64,000 nt of DNA from Thalassia testudinum (GCA_037157565.1 JAZHRO010000063.1:12320001-12384000), one strand, 5' to 3'; positions 11,229 to 23,850 are shown, counted from the first letter of the stretch. A program made the numbers and translations. Notes: generated by a model from the letters alone, not told the origin.

Positions 11229-11603
11229 CCGTGCACCTCAAATTGAAGGCGCAAGTGGGCGCAGAAGAAATTCGCCCGTTGGATGCGACGTGAACGGTGG
11301 ATAAAGCGATGACGTGGTAGCTTGGATGAGCTCAGACGTGCACGCGCTTGATGATGTGCCGCTACTGGCCTGATCGCATGTGCGAGCGCACGATGAAGGG
11401 CGGGTGCAATGCATCCTAAGCCATCCAATTGCGAGGTTATCTAAATGTGGGAGGAGTGTTGGAGCAAAGGAAGAGGAGGAGGCGGGGGCGTGCGCAGATC
11501 TACACCCACATCAACCTTTAGTGACATTTATACCCATCACTAAGAACTAATGCACTTAATTTTCTAAGCCTTAAAAGACACTTTTGCCCCCAACCTCTAC
11601 ACC

Positions 11604-11610
11604 TATAAAA
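11604..11610 (+). promoter_or_regulatory. TATA box of E3 5' LTR
   Basis: TATAAAA is followed by AGGCCCTA and a CT-rich segment. The same motif occurs at 21513-21519 in the 3' LTR. Confidence 0.6.
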
Positions 11611-12288
11611 AGGCCCTATGACCCCCACATTCTTCTCATCCCTTCCTTCAGCTCTCTCCCTCTCCAAAGCTCTAAAGAAGCTTGTTCTAAACTTGAGATG
11701 CTCTTCTAGAGTAAAAATCAAAATTTTGTCCACTTGTCACCCCGTTCGTGGAGCACCCGTGGTCGTCTTCTCACCCCCATTTCGAAAGTGGATCCCACGA
11801 CAAGAATGCCCTACCTCACCCCCAGTTCTTCCCACTTTGTTCTGTGTCCTCCATCTTTGCTCTTCTTCTTCCAGGCGTCGTCCATCCGACTTGGCCTCCA
11901 AGCAACCGTCGAGGAGGATAACTTCTCTCCCCCTTCTCTTTGTCACTTTCTAGATTAGATTTCCTGCCTTATAGTTGTAGTTGTAATAACATTATTTTGA
12001 TTAGAAAAGTTATTTTTCTCTCTTTATATATATCTCTCTCCCTTTAGTTATAGTGTTTATATTTCAAGTAGAATAGTATCATTGTGATTATCCTATCTTT
12101 AAACAAAAATTACAAATAAATATAATTGTGGATTTCGAATCGACGTAGCCTCCCCATGTTCAACTCGAGACTCCTTTTGAGTTTCAGTAAAAATTATTTG
12201 ATTGTTTGGATTTTCTTGCAAATTACACTATGACGACGAGTTTTTGAAACTTAAATCTTTTTGCGACGAATTTTCGAAACAACATTTT

Positions 12289-12306
12289 TGGCATCGTTGT
12301 CGGGGA
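12289..12306 (+). other. E3 primer-binding site (tRNA-Asp type)
   Basis: TGGCATCGTTGTCGGGGA lies four bases beyond the LTR end. It differs from the tRNA-Asp complement TGGCGCCGTTGCCGGGGA at three positions, all transitions. Confidence 0.78.
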
Positions 12307-13485
12307 GGCAACAGAACTCGATTTCTTTTCCACATTCTACGCACTTAATTGCTTTCTAACTCTCTTGCATTTCTTCTCTATTGCCTTGCAGGTACCCCGA
12401 TCAGGAATCTTCAAGCGATAGAAAGGAGTAAAGTACAGTTCAAAACAACTGTAAGTGCTCCCCCATTCTTTCCCCCACCATAGACTTCATTCCATCACCC
12501 TAATTCAAACCTTAATTAACCTAGGTGCTCTCATAAACCCTAGGATTACTTTGGTTGCTTTGATTTCCACCTCCACCCACCTCACCCCCGCTTAAAAAAA
12601 AAACCACAGAGGTACATAACCTCTTTTGATTCTTCATACTCAACCAGTAACATGATCTTTGGAACCAGTACACACATCCAAACACATAATTGAGTAGAAA
12701 TCATATTAGGTAATCATTCATGTGCCTAACTCAATGTTGCATTAAGGCCAATTGCTTGAGTTGTTTGGGCCACACCATTTTATATAAAAATAACTCATCA
12801 AGTAGCTTGCTCATTAGGGTTAACAATTAAGGTTAATACCAGGTACTCTACTTCATTTTGAATTCAAAGGAAAAGCATCTTCACTCGTGTTTGCAAATCT
12901 TGGCATGCCTCCTGAATTTGATTAAAATCACCTTAATTCAAATCCTAAAAGCTACTTAAACAAGATTTAAATTCTAAAAGACACTCATCCAAATAATATT
13001 GCTTGAAAACCCTGGTTGTGCATGCACTCACACTTATTCAATCAATCATTAAGGGCACAACCCATTTTAAGAGCCCACCACATTCCAAAAGCATTACTAT
13101 CCAAGGCCTAATCTAAAATCAAGTAGACGTTGGCCCTAGGACTCATCAGTCCGTTTCAGGATATTTCTCATACTATGGTGCGAATTTGTGATGTTTGCTT
13201 TCTCCAGAAGGTGCTAAGTTGGGTGGTCCGATTGTCAAATGACTTAAGCAGGCAAGGGTTTGGCATAATTAGCAGCCTTTGGGATACGCTCCCCCTGTCT
13301 CACCATCCCAACTTAACCAGCTTTTGGATTAAGGACAACACAAAATTTGTGTTGTAGTTTGAGTTTATTTTGGAGCATAGGTCCTTAGGCTACCCAACTT
13401 AAGGACAAGCTTGTTTTGTTGTGCTACGAGGTTCTTATCCCCAATCCTTCCAACCTCTTCCTAGTTTATTCTTGGAAGAAGATCA
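12307..13485 (+). other. E3 untranslated leader
   Basis: No credible coding region. It is related to the E1 leader (about 3720-4480), sharing the ACACACATCCAAACACATAA block and the GTAGACGTTGGCC end. The open stretch at 13130-13357 has no recognisable motif and I treat it as chance. Confidence 0.6.
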
Positions 13486-15250
13486 TTGAATCCCCGCTCG
13501 GAAGGACCATTAGACCATTCAAGGAGGCGTAGGTTGAATTTTAATCCAATTGATCCCACGGCTGGTCAACCACCTCCTTTGCCTCAGAATCCACAAGAGA
13601 TGTTGCAAAGGCAGCCGAAACAAATGCAGCAAATGCAAGAATGGTTCCAGCAAATGCATAGTCAGGCACTCAGCCCTTGAAGGATTTTTATGATCCTTCT
13701 AACTATGGGGAACGTCCCGGTGTCCAGATTCCAGCCAATGACATAGAAATCAAGCCCCAGGTGTTAAGCCTTATCAAATATTTCCACGGGCTTGGCTCTG
13801 AAGACCCATTTCAGCATTTGGAGGACTTGACCACTTTGGTCCAGACCACCAAAGCATGAAACGTGGACAAGGAGAAAATGATCATGAGGCTTTTCCCCCA
13901 CTCTCTTAGGGATAAGGCTGTACATTAGTACCGAAAAATTGGAAGATCGATTGCAACTTGGAATGGTCTTAAATCGGCTTTCCTAAAGAAATTCTTTCCA
14001 GTCAGGTGTACCAATGCATTGAGACGGGTGATTACTACTTTCGTCCAGCGGCCGAGGGAACCGCTTCATGGTGCGTGGGAGCAATTCTAGGATCTATTGC
14101 GGAAGTGTCCACACCATGAGGTGCCGAAATGGCAACTCGTGCAATCACGGGTTGACTGAGCAACTTCGTAACCAAGTGGACGCTTCTTGCGGAGACAATT
14201 TCTTAACAAGGATGCAAATAGTGCGTATGAATTGTTTGAGGAAATGAGAGAGAATTCCATCAATCACGCCTCCATGGATACTTTTAACCAGTCCCAACAA
14301 CCCAGATCGAATGTTAATGAGGTCCATGACTCTCATTCATTTGATATGGATTTGATTTGTAATAAGCTAGATAAGGTGGAATTGGTTACCAAAATAATGG
14401 AAGAGTGGATGGCTGGAAACTATGCAAATACTTCTCGATCCACTCAATCCAAGAACTCGAGATTCCATTCTTCACAAACTCCTACTAGATGGGAGTGCAT
14501 GAATCAACTGGAAGTGGCTCAACCTGTGACCCAGGATTACTCGAAACCCCATAGGTTCCAAACTGGGGCCTTTGATCGCAGTTTCTCTGATCTCTCTCCT
14601 TTCCCACCATTCTCGCCCTATGAGCATGTGTATGTTGTACAGGAGAATGTTAAGTCCAACGCATATTCCAACTGTTATAATCTGGGTTGGAGCAACCACC
14701 CTAACTTCTTCTGGAAAAATTCAGGGCAGCAGACCCAAATCCGACGCAACAACTATGCACCGCAAAGACCAATAGGTCAAGGTCATGTATACACTCAGCT
14801 GCCCCCTAATCAGGTCAATCAACCAACCTAAAATGCCCGTCAACTTGTAGGGCAGGCTGATTTGAACCAATAGATTGTAGAGATGCAAGGATCCATTCTC
14901 CATCACATGCAACAAATGAAGACATCGCTAGATAACTTGCAATCCGAGTTGATTGCTAACTCTCGTTAGCCCGGATCTCTACCATCTCAACCCATACCCA
15001 ACCCTCGCAATATACAGAATCAGGGCAATTGAGCCCAAGGGTATGGGAATCAAAAGGACCCACATGCACATGTTCAGGTGGTTGAGCAAGGTCCTTCTTC
15101 TTCTTCATCCAATCTAGGTTATTTGGCAAATCAAGTCCCTCCGATCTTTCCTAACCCTCCCCAAGACCTAAACCCATAGCTTCTGCAAATTCTGTTACTT
15201 TGAGGAGTGGACGGTAAACCCAAGATCCAAATTTAGTACCTTCTAGCAAC
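13486..15250 (+). pseudogene. gag: E3 gag remnant
   Basis: This is the capsid region of an Athila-type polyprotein. It starts with a Pro/Gln-rich N-terminus (PQNPQEMLQRQPKQMQQMQ). After a frame change come the Retrotrans_gag-like core GLGSEDPFQHLEDL, a [15 protein letters not shown] motif, and KCPHHEVPKW. The downstream part includes N-K-D-A-N-S-A-Y-E-L-F-E-E and a PNFFWKN motif matching E5 gag. Several stops (for example near 13680, 13858 and 13928) and frameshifts break it. There is no CCHC zinc knuckle, which also holds for E5. Confidence 0.8.
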
Positions 15251-15358
15251 CAAAACCCTAGGGAGCCCGAGGGAGAAAAGGAGGAGGTTGAAGAAGAAAA
15301 CAAGGCCTAGGGACCTGAAATTGAGGACACCACCCACATCCCGTTCCCTGAGGCCTTA

Positions 15359-16116
15359 TTGAAAACCAAGAAGAAGAAAACCCTAGATAGCAACAAGGAG
15401 CTCCTGAATTTATTCAAGACTGTAGAGATCAATATCCCGCTCCTCAATGTTATTAAGCACATCTCGGCTTACCTTAAATTCCTGAAAGATCTATGTACCC
15501 AAAAGCGTAAGCCAAAAGAACCCACCCCAAGGAAGGTGATTCTCTCTGAGCAGGCGAGTTCTATTATCCTGCATCACCTTCCTCAGAAGAAGAGAGATCC
15601 AGGTGCCCCCTTGATTTCATGTGTCATTGGGGATGACACTTTTGATAGGGCACTATTGGATCTAGGTGCATCCATTAACTTAATCCCAACCTCTCTTTAT
15701 GAAAGGTTTGGGTTAGGTGAACTCAGGCCAACCTGAGTAACGCTACAATTAGCGAATCGTTCGGTCACCACACCGAAAGGCAATATTAAGGACGTTATTG
15801 TCAAGGTCAAGGACTTCTATTTACTTGTAGATTTCCTAGTCCTTGACATGGATGTACCTGAAGATTTGACGAACACGCCCATCATTCTAGGGTGCCCATT
15901 CCTAGCTTTGCCAAGGCCAACATCAATTATGAGAGCGGTAGTATGGAGATCGCCTTTAGAGACAAGAAATTGACACTTGATATTTTCAAGGCGATAAAAG
16001 GATTTGGGGATTGTGGATTTATTGAGGAGCTCGAGGATCATGATTTCAATGTTGAGATGTGCATGTCGATCAATGTACTCGAGGACTCGACCAGCACTAG
16101 CGAACCTAGCCCATAA
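15359..16116 (+). pseudogene. E3 protease remnant
   Basis: This is the aspartic protease of the polyprotein. It begins with the linker EINIPLLNVIKHI-x-A-Y-x-K-F-L-K-D-L-C-T, then [14 protein letters not shown], the Athila-type active site (DLGAS, about 15659). A stop follows at about 15734. Similarity continues past it as LVLDMDVPED and TPIILG-x-P-F-L before frame changes. Confidence 0.82.
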
Positions 16117-16459
16117 CCCTCTGTGGCAAACTCGCCACACCCTGAAGAGGTTGTTGATTTTGTTCACTCCCAACCTCTTCCACTAGACCATCCTGATGAA
16201 TCTTCATCAGCATCCTCCTTACCCTTAATCCTAAACCCACCCCAGCTCAAACAGAAACCATGGCCTTAGAGTCTGAAATATCAATTTTTAGGACCTAAGA
16301 AAATGCTCCCTGTAATTATAAGTGCAAAACTGACTAAGGAGCAAGAGATGAAATTGATTAAGGTCCTAAAAGAACATAAAGAGGCAATTGGTTGACCATC
16401 CATGACCTTAAGGGGATTGAGACATCTTATTGCAATCATAGAATTTTTATGGAAGATGG

Positions 16460-17770
16460 ATCCCGCCCTTCTCACCAGATGTAGAGAAGATTGAACTTAA
16501 TATGCGAGAAGTGGTCAAGAAGGAAATCATTAAGTGGCTCGACGTAGGAATCATTTATCCAATCTCAGATAGTTCCTAGGTTAGCCCTGTGCAAATTGTT
16601 CCCAAGAAAGTCGGGATTACAATTGTGACTAACAAGAAAGGAGAATCTGTCATAGCTTGTTCAGCTTCCTCCTGGAGAGTCTGTATCGATTACAAGAAGC
16701 TGAACACAGCCACAAAAGAGGATCATTTCCCTCTACCTTTCATCGATCAAATCCTTGAAAGGTTAGCCAGGCAAAAGTATTTCTATTTCATGGACGGTTA
16801 CTCAAGATACAACCAAGTACCTATCCATCCCAAGGACTAGGAAAAGACGACTTTCATCTGTCCCTACAGAACCTTTGCATTCCGTAGAATGCCTTTTGGG
16901 ATTTGCAATGCACCTACGACTTTTCAAAGGTGTATGCTAGCCATTTTCTTAAACATGGTGGGAGAGTTTATGGAAGTATTCATAGATGATTTCTCCATTT
17001 TTGGAGATTCATTTGATTCTTGTCTGGCTAACTTAGACTTGATCCTTAAGAGATGCATCAAAACACGGTTGGTCCTTAGCTGGGAAAATAGTCACTTCAT
17101 GACACTAGAAGGCATCATCTTTGGTCATGTAGTCTCTATGCGGGGAATTGAAGTTGATAAAGCTAAGGTGGATGCTATCTCCAAACTTCCCCCTCCCACA
17201 TCTGTTAAACAAATCAGATCATTTCTTGGACATGTGGGATTTTATAGGAGGTTCATCAAGGACTTTTCTAAGGTTGCTCGACCTTTGAGAAACCTTCTGG
17301 CCAAAGATACACCATTTGATTTTAATGAATCATGCCACAAGGCATTTGACTTTCTTGAAATGGCAATCACTTGTGCTCCAGTGTTGCAACCACCGGTCTA
17401 GACAACCCTATTTGAGATCATGATCAACGCTTCTGATTATGTAGTCGGGGCTGTTTTGGGTTATAAAATTGGTAGGAATCCCTCTATCATCTACTACGTT
17501 AGCAAAACTCTGGATGAGGCCCAGAGAAGCTACACTATTATCGAAAAGGAATTGCTAGTTGTAGTATTTGCATTGGAAAAATTCAGGGCTTACCTCTTAG
17601 GATCTCATGTTGTAACCTATACCAACCACTAGACCTTAAGACATCTCCTGGCTAAAAAGGATGCCAAACCCTGACTCATCTGATGGATTCTTTTACTTCA
17701 AGAATTTAATCTTGAAATTAAAAACAAATCTAGGGTAAAAAATGTGGTGGCGGATCATCTTTCAAGACTC
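16460..17770 (+). pseudogene. E3 reverse transcriptase and RNase H remnant
   Basis: The RT palm is recognisable from [12 protein letters not shown] through the FMDGYSRYN block (catalytic Asp kept), MPFGICNAPTTFQRCML and the FIDD box (about 16981-16992). RNase H follows, but its first catalytic Asp reads as Asn (MINASDY against MCDASDF in E5). A later YSDH reads YTNH. Both are G-to-A changes. Stops occur at about 16579, 16838, 17399, 17630, 17672 and 17681. Confidence 0.85.
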
Positions 17771-17939
17771 CTAAGTGATTCCTCTCCTCCAGATATTCCA
17801 ATTACTGATACTTTTCCAGATGAGACTATTCTTGCAATTTCAAGTGTTCAAATCCCTTAGTTTGCAAACATGGTTAAATATTTTGTCGTTGGTCAAATCC
17901 CCCAGAATTAGACTAAGCAACAATGGGATAGACTTATAT

Positions 17940-19143
17940 CTGAGGCCAAATATTACTTCTGGGATGACCCAGAACTGTATCTCATCAACGTTGATCAGAT
18001 TATTCACCGATGTGTTCTGCAGAATGAGTTTCAAAGTATACTTGAGTTCTACCATGCATCTGCATGTGGTGGACATTTCTCCGGGAAAAAGATGGCTGCA
18101 AAAATTTTGCAATCTGGATTTTATTAGTCATCTTTATTTAAGGATGCCCAGGAATTCTCAAGGTCGTGTTCCCGATGCCAGGAACTCGGGGGCATAGCCA
18201 AGAGAAACATGATGCCTCTAAACCTGATTCTTCCCATCGAAATCTTTGATGTTTGGGCCATTGATTTCATGGGACCCTTCCTCCCTTCATTTGGACACCA
18301 GTACATTCTTGTAGTTGTTGACTATGTGTCTAAGTGGATTGAGGCTATCGCCACCTGAACCAATGACCATAAGGTGGTCATCAATTTTGTCAAGAAAAAT
18401 ATCTTTAGTCGGTTCGGGATTCCAAGGGCCATCATCAGTGATGGTGGTACTCACTTCAACAATGCCCAATTCCATAATTTACTGGTGAAATATGGGGTGA
18501 ATCACAGAATCTCCACACCTTACCACCCCCAGACGAATGGACAGACCAAGATCTCCAATCGGGAGATCAAGAACATTTTGCAAAAGACGATTAAGCCTGA
18601 TAGAAAAGACTGGACTCAAAAGCTTGATGACGCTTTTTGGGCCTACCGTACGACGTACAAGATGCCTATCAGCATGTCACCATTTCGTCTGGTGTATGGA
18701 AAGGCATGTCATTTACCCGTTAAAATTGAACGTGGGGCATTCTAGGCAATCAAGAAATGCAACTTTGATTTAAGTTTGGTCAGAAAGACTAGGAAACTTC
18801 AACTATCTGAGTTGGAGGAGCTTAGAAATGACGCATACAAGAATGCCAAGATCTATAAGGTTAGGACCAAAGCTCTTCATGACCAGCTGATTTCCCGCAA
18901 GAGCTTTGAGCCGAACTAGAAGGTCTAGCTCTTTGATTCTCGACTTAAGCTCTTTTCCAGCAAGCTTAGGTCAAAGTGGAACGGCCCCTTCATCATTGAT
19001 TGGATATTCCCAAATGAAGCCGTTGAGATTTCTAACCCAAAGATGGGTAATTCTTTTAAGGTCAATGGACAGCATCTGAAACCTTATTTTGACCGCATTA
19101 TTCCAGAACCCGTCTCAAACAAGGTTGCATTAACCTTGATGTG
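17940..19143 (+). pseudogene. E3 integrase remnant
   Basis: The HHCC-type N-terminal domain is partly kept (ACGGHFSGKK, then SCSRCQ). The catalytic core reads WAIDFMGPF and ISDGGTHF with both Asp residues. The third catalytic position, Glu in E5 ([10 protein letters not shown]), is Lys here (NGQTKISNRE), a G-to-A change. A stop lies at 18742-18744. A weaker C-terminal region runs to a TGA at about 19141. The integrase cannot be active as read. Confidence 0.83.
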
Positions 19144-20566
19144 ACTTCTTTACCTAGACTCCGCCTAGCTGATGGCATTAAACTCAACACTTGTACAGTC
19201 TAACTCAGAGTTGACCTGAGCATCATGGAATATAGGTGATATTTTCTTCACTCTACCCATTTTCTCATGCCTTTTATTTTCAATGAGGACATTGCATAAG
19301 CTAGGCATAGGGGGGTGGATTCTTTTTTTGAATCATATTGTTAGCTTTGTGGATTTCTTGTAAATTTTCCTTATTTTTCCTTTTTATTAAAAAAAATGAA
19401 TTAGGAAAAGGAAACTTGGGCTTTAGAAATTTTCAATCTTAGGAAATAATACAGTAGAACCTGAACACTTAGACGCTTCAGGTCTTCAGGCTTAATCAGC
19501 CTGGGTGTCCATTAAAATGTGGACTTGTTTCTCAAGTCCTTGCCATTTGAAAATTCATTTTAAATTGGTTAAATAAGTTGGGATGATAAGTACACGACTT
19601 ATCAACCCGCCCTTTGATTTGAGGGGACTTTAAGTCTAAGCATCCACACACTATTTGCACCGACTCGCTTTTCGACGATTTTAACGAAAATTGTGTAGCT
19701 AATGAACCTTATAGGGTGTTATGACTGGCAAGTTATCGTGGGTAACAACCCATTGGTCGGTTGTCCAGAGCCCAGTCACACGACCATTCTCTTCTTGCTA
19801 TCTTTTGGTAAATCTTAGATCAAGGAAGCCACCTACTTAAAAAAAAAGGAAAAGAAAAAGAAAAGCAAAAGGAGAAAAAGAAAAAAAAGAAATAGAAAAG
19901 AAGAAAAGAAGAAAGAAATAAACAACGCTTCACCACACAAGTATGGCTGGCAAGTCGCCAGTGGTAGCAGCTCATCGGCCAGTTGTCCAAAACCCAACTC
20001 ACAAAAGTGCACATTTAATTCCAAATACTTAGGAAGAAGCGGAAAAGTAGAATAAGCCAAGGAGATATATATTGGGTTCTCCCTTGTGTTGACCCCATAA
20101 AAATAAAAATAGGGAGAAAGTTACCGGTCGTATAGATACACCTTTAGGCATAATTCCTTTTTAAGGTCACCTAGGGACGTAGAAACCCAAAGTCCATTCT
20201 AATCGCCGATTAGTGAGTCTATCACATTTTACACATATATATGCTTAGTACATAGTTCTCTTCGAGTCTTGAGTGGGTTGGGTAGTCGTAGAAAGCTACC
20301 TCAAAACCTTAAACTCAAAAATCTAAAAAAAAATTACAAAAAAAAAGAAAAAGAGAAAAGATCCTTTTGCTTTTGAATAAGGTGAGGGATTGGGTAGTCT
20401 GCATTTTGGCAAACACCCGACGCTGTTGTGTCATTGTAATTTAGGTCCTTAGTAATTTAATCCTAATGTTGAAAAATAACTTTTTCCCAAGTAATTTGAT
20501 CCTAATTCTGTTTATAAATAGCATATAGTTTTTGCTAGGGACTAGCAAGAGATAGGCATGGAGGTG
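19144..20566 (+). other. E3 3' UTR with PPT-like tract, repeats, hairpin and PPT
   Basis: Non-coding. A PPT-like tract AGGCATAGGGGGG lies at 19303-19315 after GAGGACATTGCA. Paired 60-nt units at 19720-19779 and 19942-20001 flank a long A/G tract. The hairpin has TTTTGCTAG (20530-20538), loop GGA, then CTAGCAAGA (20542-20550), with one mismatch. The PPT AGGCATGGAGGTG (20554-20566) abuts the LTR. Confidence 0.72.
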
Positions 20567-22203
20567 TGATGTGATGCATCTAAGTAGCCTAAAATATCTA
20601 TTTATGCATGTTCTTAGTGTCGTAGAAGCATCATGCATTGAAATATTGCATAACATGCATCATCATGCATCTAGGTCAAATTGTACAACTTGTATAATAA
20701 TTTCTCTTTCTGGTGGACAGGGACAGGGAGATATTTAATTGAGTCCTCAGATTGAAGATCCAACCGGATGGATCTAATCAGGGTGATGATTGGAGTTCAA
20801 CGACTCCAAGATCGCCCCGATCAGACTTTCATAACATCAGATGCAGTCTGAGAAAGGTCTGAGATCAAGGAGCCAAGTGGTGTAAATTCATACTTCAGAT
20901 GACAAATCTAACCGAATGGATGGGTTCAGATCGACGATCGCAACCCAACGACGTGAAAATCGATCCAATCCGACATCCGTGGCACCACTTACAAGCAAGA
21001 GAAGATGGATGACCAGGATGGTGCCATGTGGTGCATGTGTGTAAATTCAAAACTCGTCTTAAAGGGCTACCTGGCGAGTTGGGTGAGTGACTCTTCACGA
21101 GGTAGAGGTCACGGGGTCGAGCCCCCATGCACCTCAAATCAAAGGCACGAGCGGGCACAGGCAAAATTCATCCATTGGATGCGGCGCGAATGGTGGATGA
21201 AGCGACAATGTGGTGCCTTGGATGGGCTCAGATGTGCACGCGCTTGATGACACATCGTTGCACACCTGATTGCACGCACGAGCGCACGATGAAGGGCGGG
21301 TGCAGATGCATCCTAAGCTATCCGATCTCGCGATCAGATCGTTGAGGTTATCTAAACATGGGAGGAGAGTTGAAGCAAAGGAAGAGGAGGTGGGGGCGTG
21401 TGAGGATCTACACCTACGTTCAACCTTTAGTGACATTTATATATGTCACTAAATGCTGATGCATTTAATTTTCTAAGCCTTAAAAGACATTTTTGCCCCC
21501 AACCTCTACACCTATAAAAAGGCCCTACGACCCCCACATTCTTCTCATCCCTTCCTTTATTTCTCTCCCTGTCCAAAGGTTTAAAGAAGCTTATCACAAA
21601 CCTAAGATGCTCCTCTAGAGTAAAAATCAAAATTTTGTCCACTTCTCACCCCGTTCGTGGAGCACCCATGGTCGTCTTCTCGCCCCCGTTCCGAAAGTGG
21701 ATCTTGTGACGACGATGCCCTGCCTCACCCCCAATTCTTCCCATTTCATTCTCATTCCTCCGTCATCGCTCTTCTTCTTCTTCCAAGTGTCGTCCGTCCG
21801 GTACATCCTCCAAGTAGCCATCAAGGAGGATAACTTCTCTCCCCCTTCTCTTTATTGCTTTCTAGATTAAATTTCCTACCTTCTAGTTGTAGTTGTAATA
21901 ACATTATTTTGATTATAAAAGTTGTTCTTTTTCTCTCTCTCTTTATATATATATATCTCCCTCTCTAGTTAAGTGTTTATATTGCAAGTAGAATAGTATC
22001 ATTGTGATTATCCCATCTTTAGACAAAAATTATAGAAAAATATAATTGTGGATTTCGAATCAACATAGCCTCACTGTGTTCGACCCAGGACTCCTTTTAA
22101 GTTTCAGTAAAAATTATTTGATTGTTCAGATTTTCTCACAAATTACACTACGTCGACAAGTTTTCAAAACTCAAACTTTTTGTGACGAATTTTCGAAACA
22201 ACA
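20567..22203 (+). repeat. E3 3' LTR
   Basis: The LTR starts TGATGTGATGC and ends TTTTCGAAACAACA, 1637 bp. A tRNA-like module lies at 21072-21125 (TGGCGAGTTGGG and GGGGTCGAGCCCC). The TATA box is at 21513-21519. It is followed by C and then AAACC, matching the left flank. Confidence 0.88.
21072..21125 (+). other. tRNA-like module in E3 3' LTR
   Basis: A-box-like TGGCGAGTTGGG (21072-21083) and B-box-like GGGGTCGAGCCCC (21113-21125) are about 30 bp apart, the usual internal RNA polymerase III promoter layout. The terminal GGGG/CCCC can pair as a T-stem. It is homologous to 11176-11228. Confidence 0.42.
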
Positions 22204-22944
22204 CAAACCCTTGCTTCTTCTTCTTCCTTCTTCCTTGGAGCATGCCAAGGGGCAAGCATCATTGGGGGGGATGACCAGGCAAGGAGGAGCATAGGGCCGA
22301 AGGACGTCCACCCTTAGGAGGAGAAGAAGAAGATCATCTCAAGGAGGTGGATCTCAAGAAGGAGCCCCTTTTAAGTTCAGGAGCTTCTGGACTTGGAGCA
22401 AGGAATCTTCATCTTCAAATCCGATAGGAGAATTCCAGTCATTTGTTCTCTTTTTGTATCTGTTTTATACTAGTTTAATTGTAGAAGCATTCCTCTACAA
22501 TTGCTTGTAAGGTGATTTTTCTTCCTGTTAATATAGTTGCCTTTCTTTGATTTTATGTGCTAGTTCTAGTGATTGCCTTTTCTTTGTTTATATTAGTGCA
22601 CAATAGTCTTCTCTTCTAATTACCTTAGGTGCACTTGTCTAGGGTGAGTTTAGAAGAAAGGATACTTTTCTGTCACGTAGGCATAGTTTATTTCATTGCA
22701 TGTTTCACATCTTGTTATCTCGACCTCTTCTTTAAAACCTTAAAAATTATAAAGCCAAAAATACAAAAAAAGAATGGAGATTTGAGAGAGCAAGAGAGAG
22801 AATCAATTTATTGACTAAAGTTGCCTCCTTAGACGACTCTAGATACTTTAACTATCTAGGTTTACAATTTCAAAAGCGATCGTGAAATTACGTGTTGCAA
22901 GGACTAAAAATTTGCTTTAATGAACCATGCGATTTTTCGTATCA
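22204..22944 (+). repeat. E2 5' LTR, right segment
   Basis: This is the continuation of the E2 LTR after E3. It resumes at CAAACCCTTGC as in the intact 3' LTR (27776) and ends at TTTTTCGTATCA. The same end type (AAAATGCGATCA) closes the solo LTR at 55215. Total E2 LTR length is about 1.8 kb. Confidence 0.78.
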
Positions 22945-23850
22945 CTTTATTGTAGAGTTGCACACATCATGAGATTCCACTATGACAGTTAGTGCAGATC
23001 TTCTATCATGGATTAGAAGATCAATTACAAAAATTTATGGATGCCTTTTGTGGGGGCAACTTCCTTAACAAGGAAGCTGAGAGTGCCTACCAACTATTTG
23101 AGGAAATTAGTGAAAACTCATTTAATCTTGCTTCGATGGAAACTTTTGGTATGACTTCAAACCCAAGACTCGGAGTAAATGAAATTGACTCCAAATCTAC
23201 ATCTATTCCAGTAACTCAGGATGATATCCAAATGATAGCACAAAGATTGGATTAGATGCAGATTCACCACAAGAATTTGGAAGATAAATTCACTCAAAAA
23301 CAAGCTCCACACCTAACTCCACCCTCACCCACACCTAACCTTCTTAAGAGAGAAAATTTGCATCATGTTGGTGCCATCAAAGCTGAGTATAATTATCTTC
23401 CTAAGGCTACACCTGATTTGACTGGGACATTTGATTATGGGAAGCCTAACACCTTTGGATCAACAACAGAGAATATTTTTGCTCTCTAGGAGAATTTTAG
23501 AAATCCTTCCAACTCAAATTGGGGGATAACCCGAATTTCTCCTGGAAAGTTCCTACTCAGGTTCCTTATCAAAAACAAACTCAACCTAGGGTTTTTGGGC
23601 AGAATCAATACCAGCCTGGACCTTTTCAAAATGATATCAACACTTGGGTTATGAAAACCCTACAAAGAATGCAAAATCAGATGTCTGAAGTGACCTGTGT
23701 TGTTACAAATCTTCAAAATCAAATTGGAGTCACTCCAAACCAAAGACGTGCAGGCAATTTACCCACCCAACCCATTCCCAACCCTAACAATCAAAGGAAC
23801 CCATATCAAAGCAAAAGCCACAATCAACTCCCTATTTACCTAGCACATTA
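22945..23850 (+). pseudogene. gag: E2 gag remnant, N-terminus missing
   Basis: Right after the LTR the sequence enters gag at the position equivalent to [10 protein letters not shown] in E5 (read here as HHEIP). It continues with QIFYHGLEDQLQKFMDA, CGGNFLNKEAESAYQLFEE and a PNFSWK motif. The PBS, the leader and the first half of gag are therefore deleted. Stops occur at about 22982, 23253 and 23487. The remainder is Pro/Gln/Asn-rich, with no zinc knuckle. Confidence 0.75.

Larger units (their letters stand above)
10669..12284 (+). repeat. E3 5' LTR
   Basis: The LTR starts TGATGTGTATGC and ends TTTTCGAAACAACA, 1616 bp, paired with 20567-22203. It contains a tRNA-like module (11176-11228), TATA box TATAAAA (11604-11610), a CT-rich stretch and the typical U5 tail. 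The part at about 10850-11110 is related to the matching part of E1-family LTRs (CAACGACTCCAAGATCGCCC block), so the two LTR families share ancestry. Confidence 0.88.
10669..22203 (+). mobile_element. E3: full-length, mutated Athila-like element
   Basis: This is an 11.5-kb Ty3/Gypsy element. Its LTRs are at 10669-12284 and 20567-22203, PBS at 12289-12306, gag-protease-RT-RNase H-integrase order at 13486-19143, 3' UTR, and PPT at 20554-20566. It sits inside the 5' LTR of E2 with AAACC on both sides; the right copy is offset by one base. The coding region carries many stops and frameshifts. At least three catalytic residues are changed, so it is inactive. It is the closest coding relative of the non-autonomous E1 in this window. 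Confidence 0.9.
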
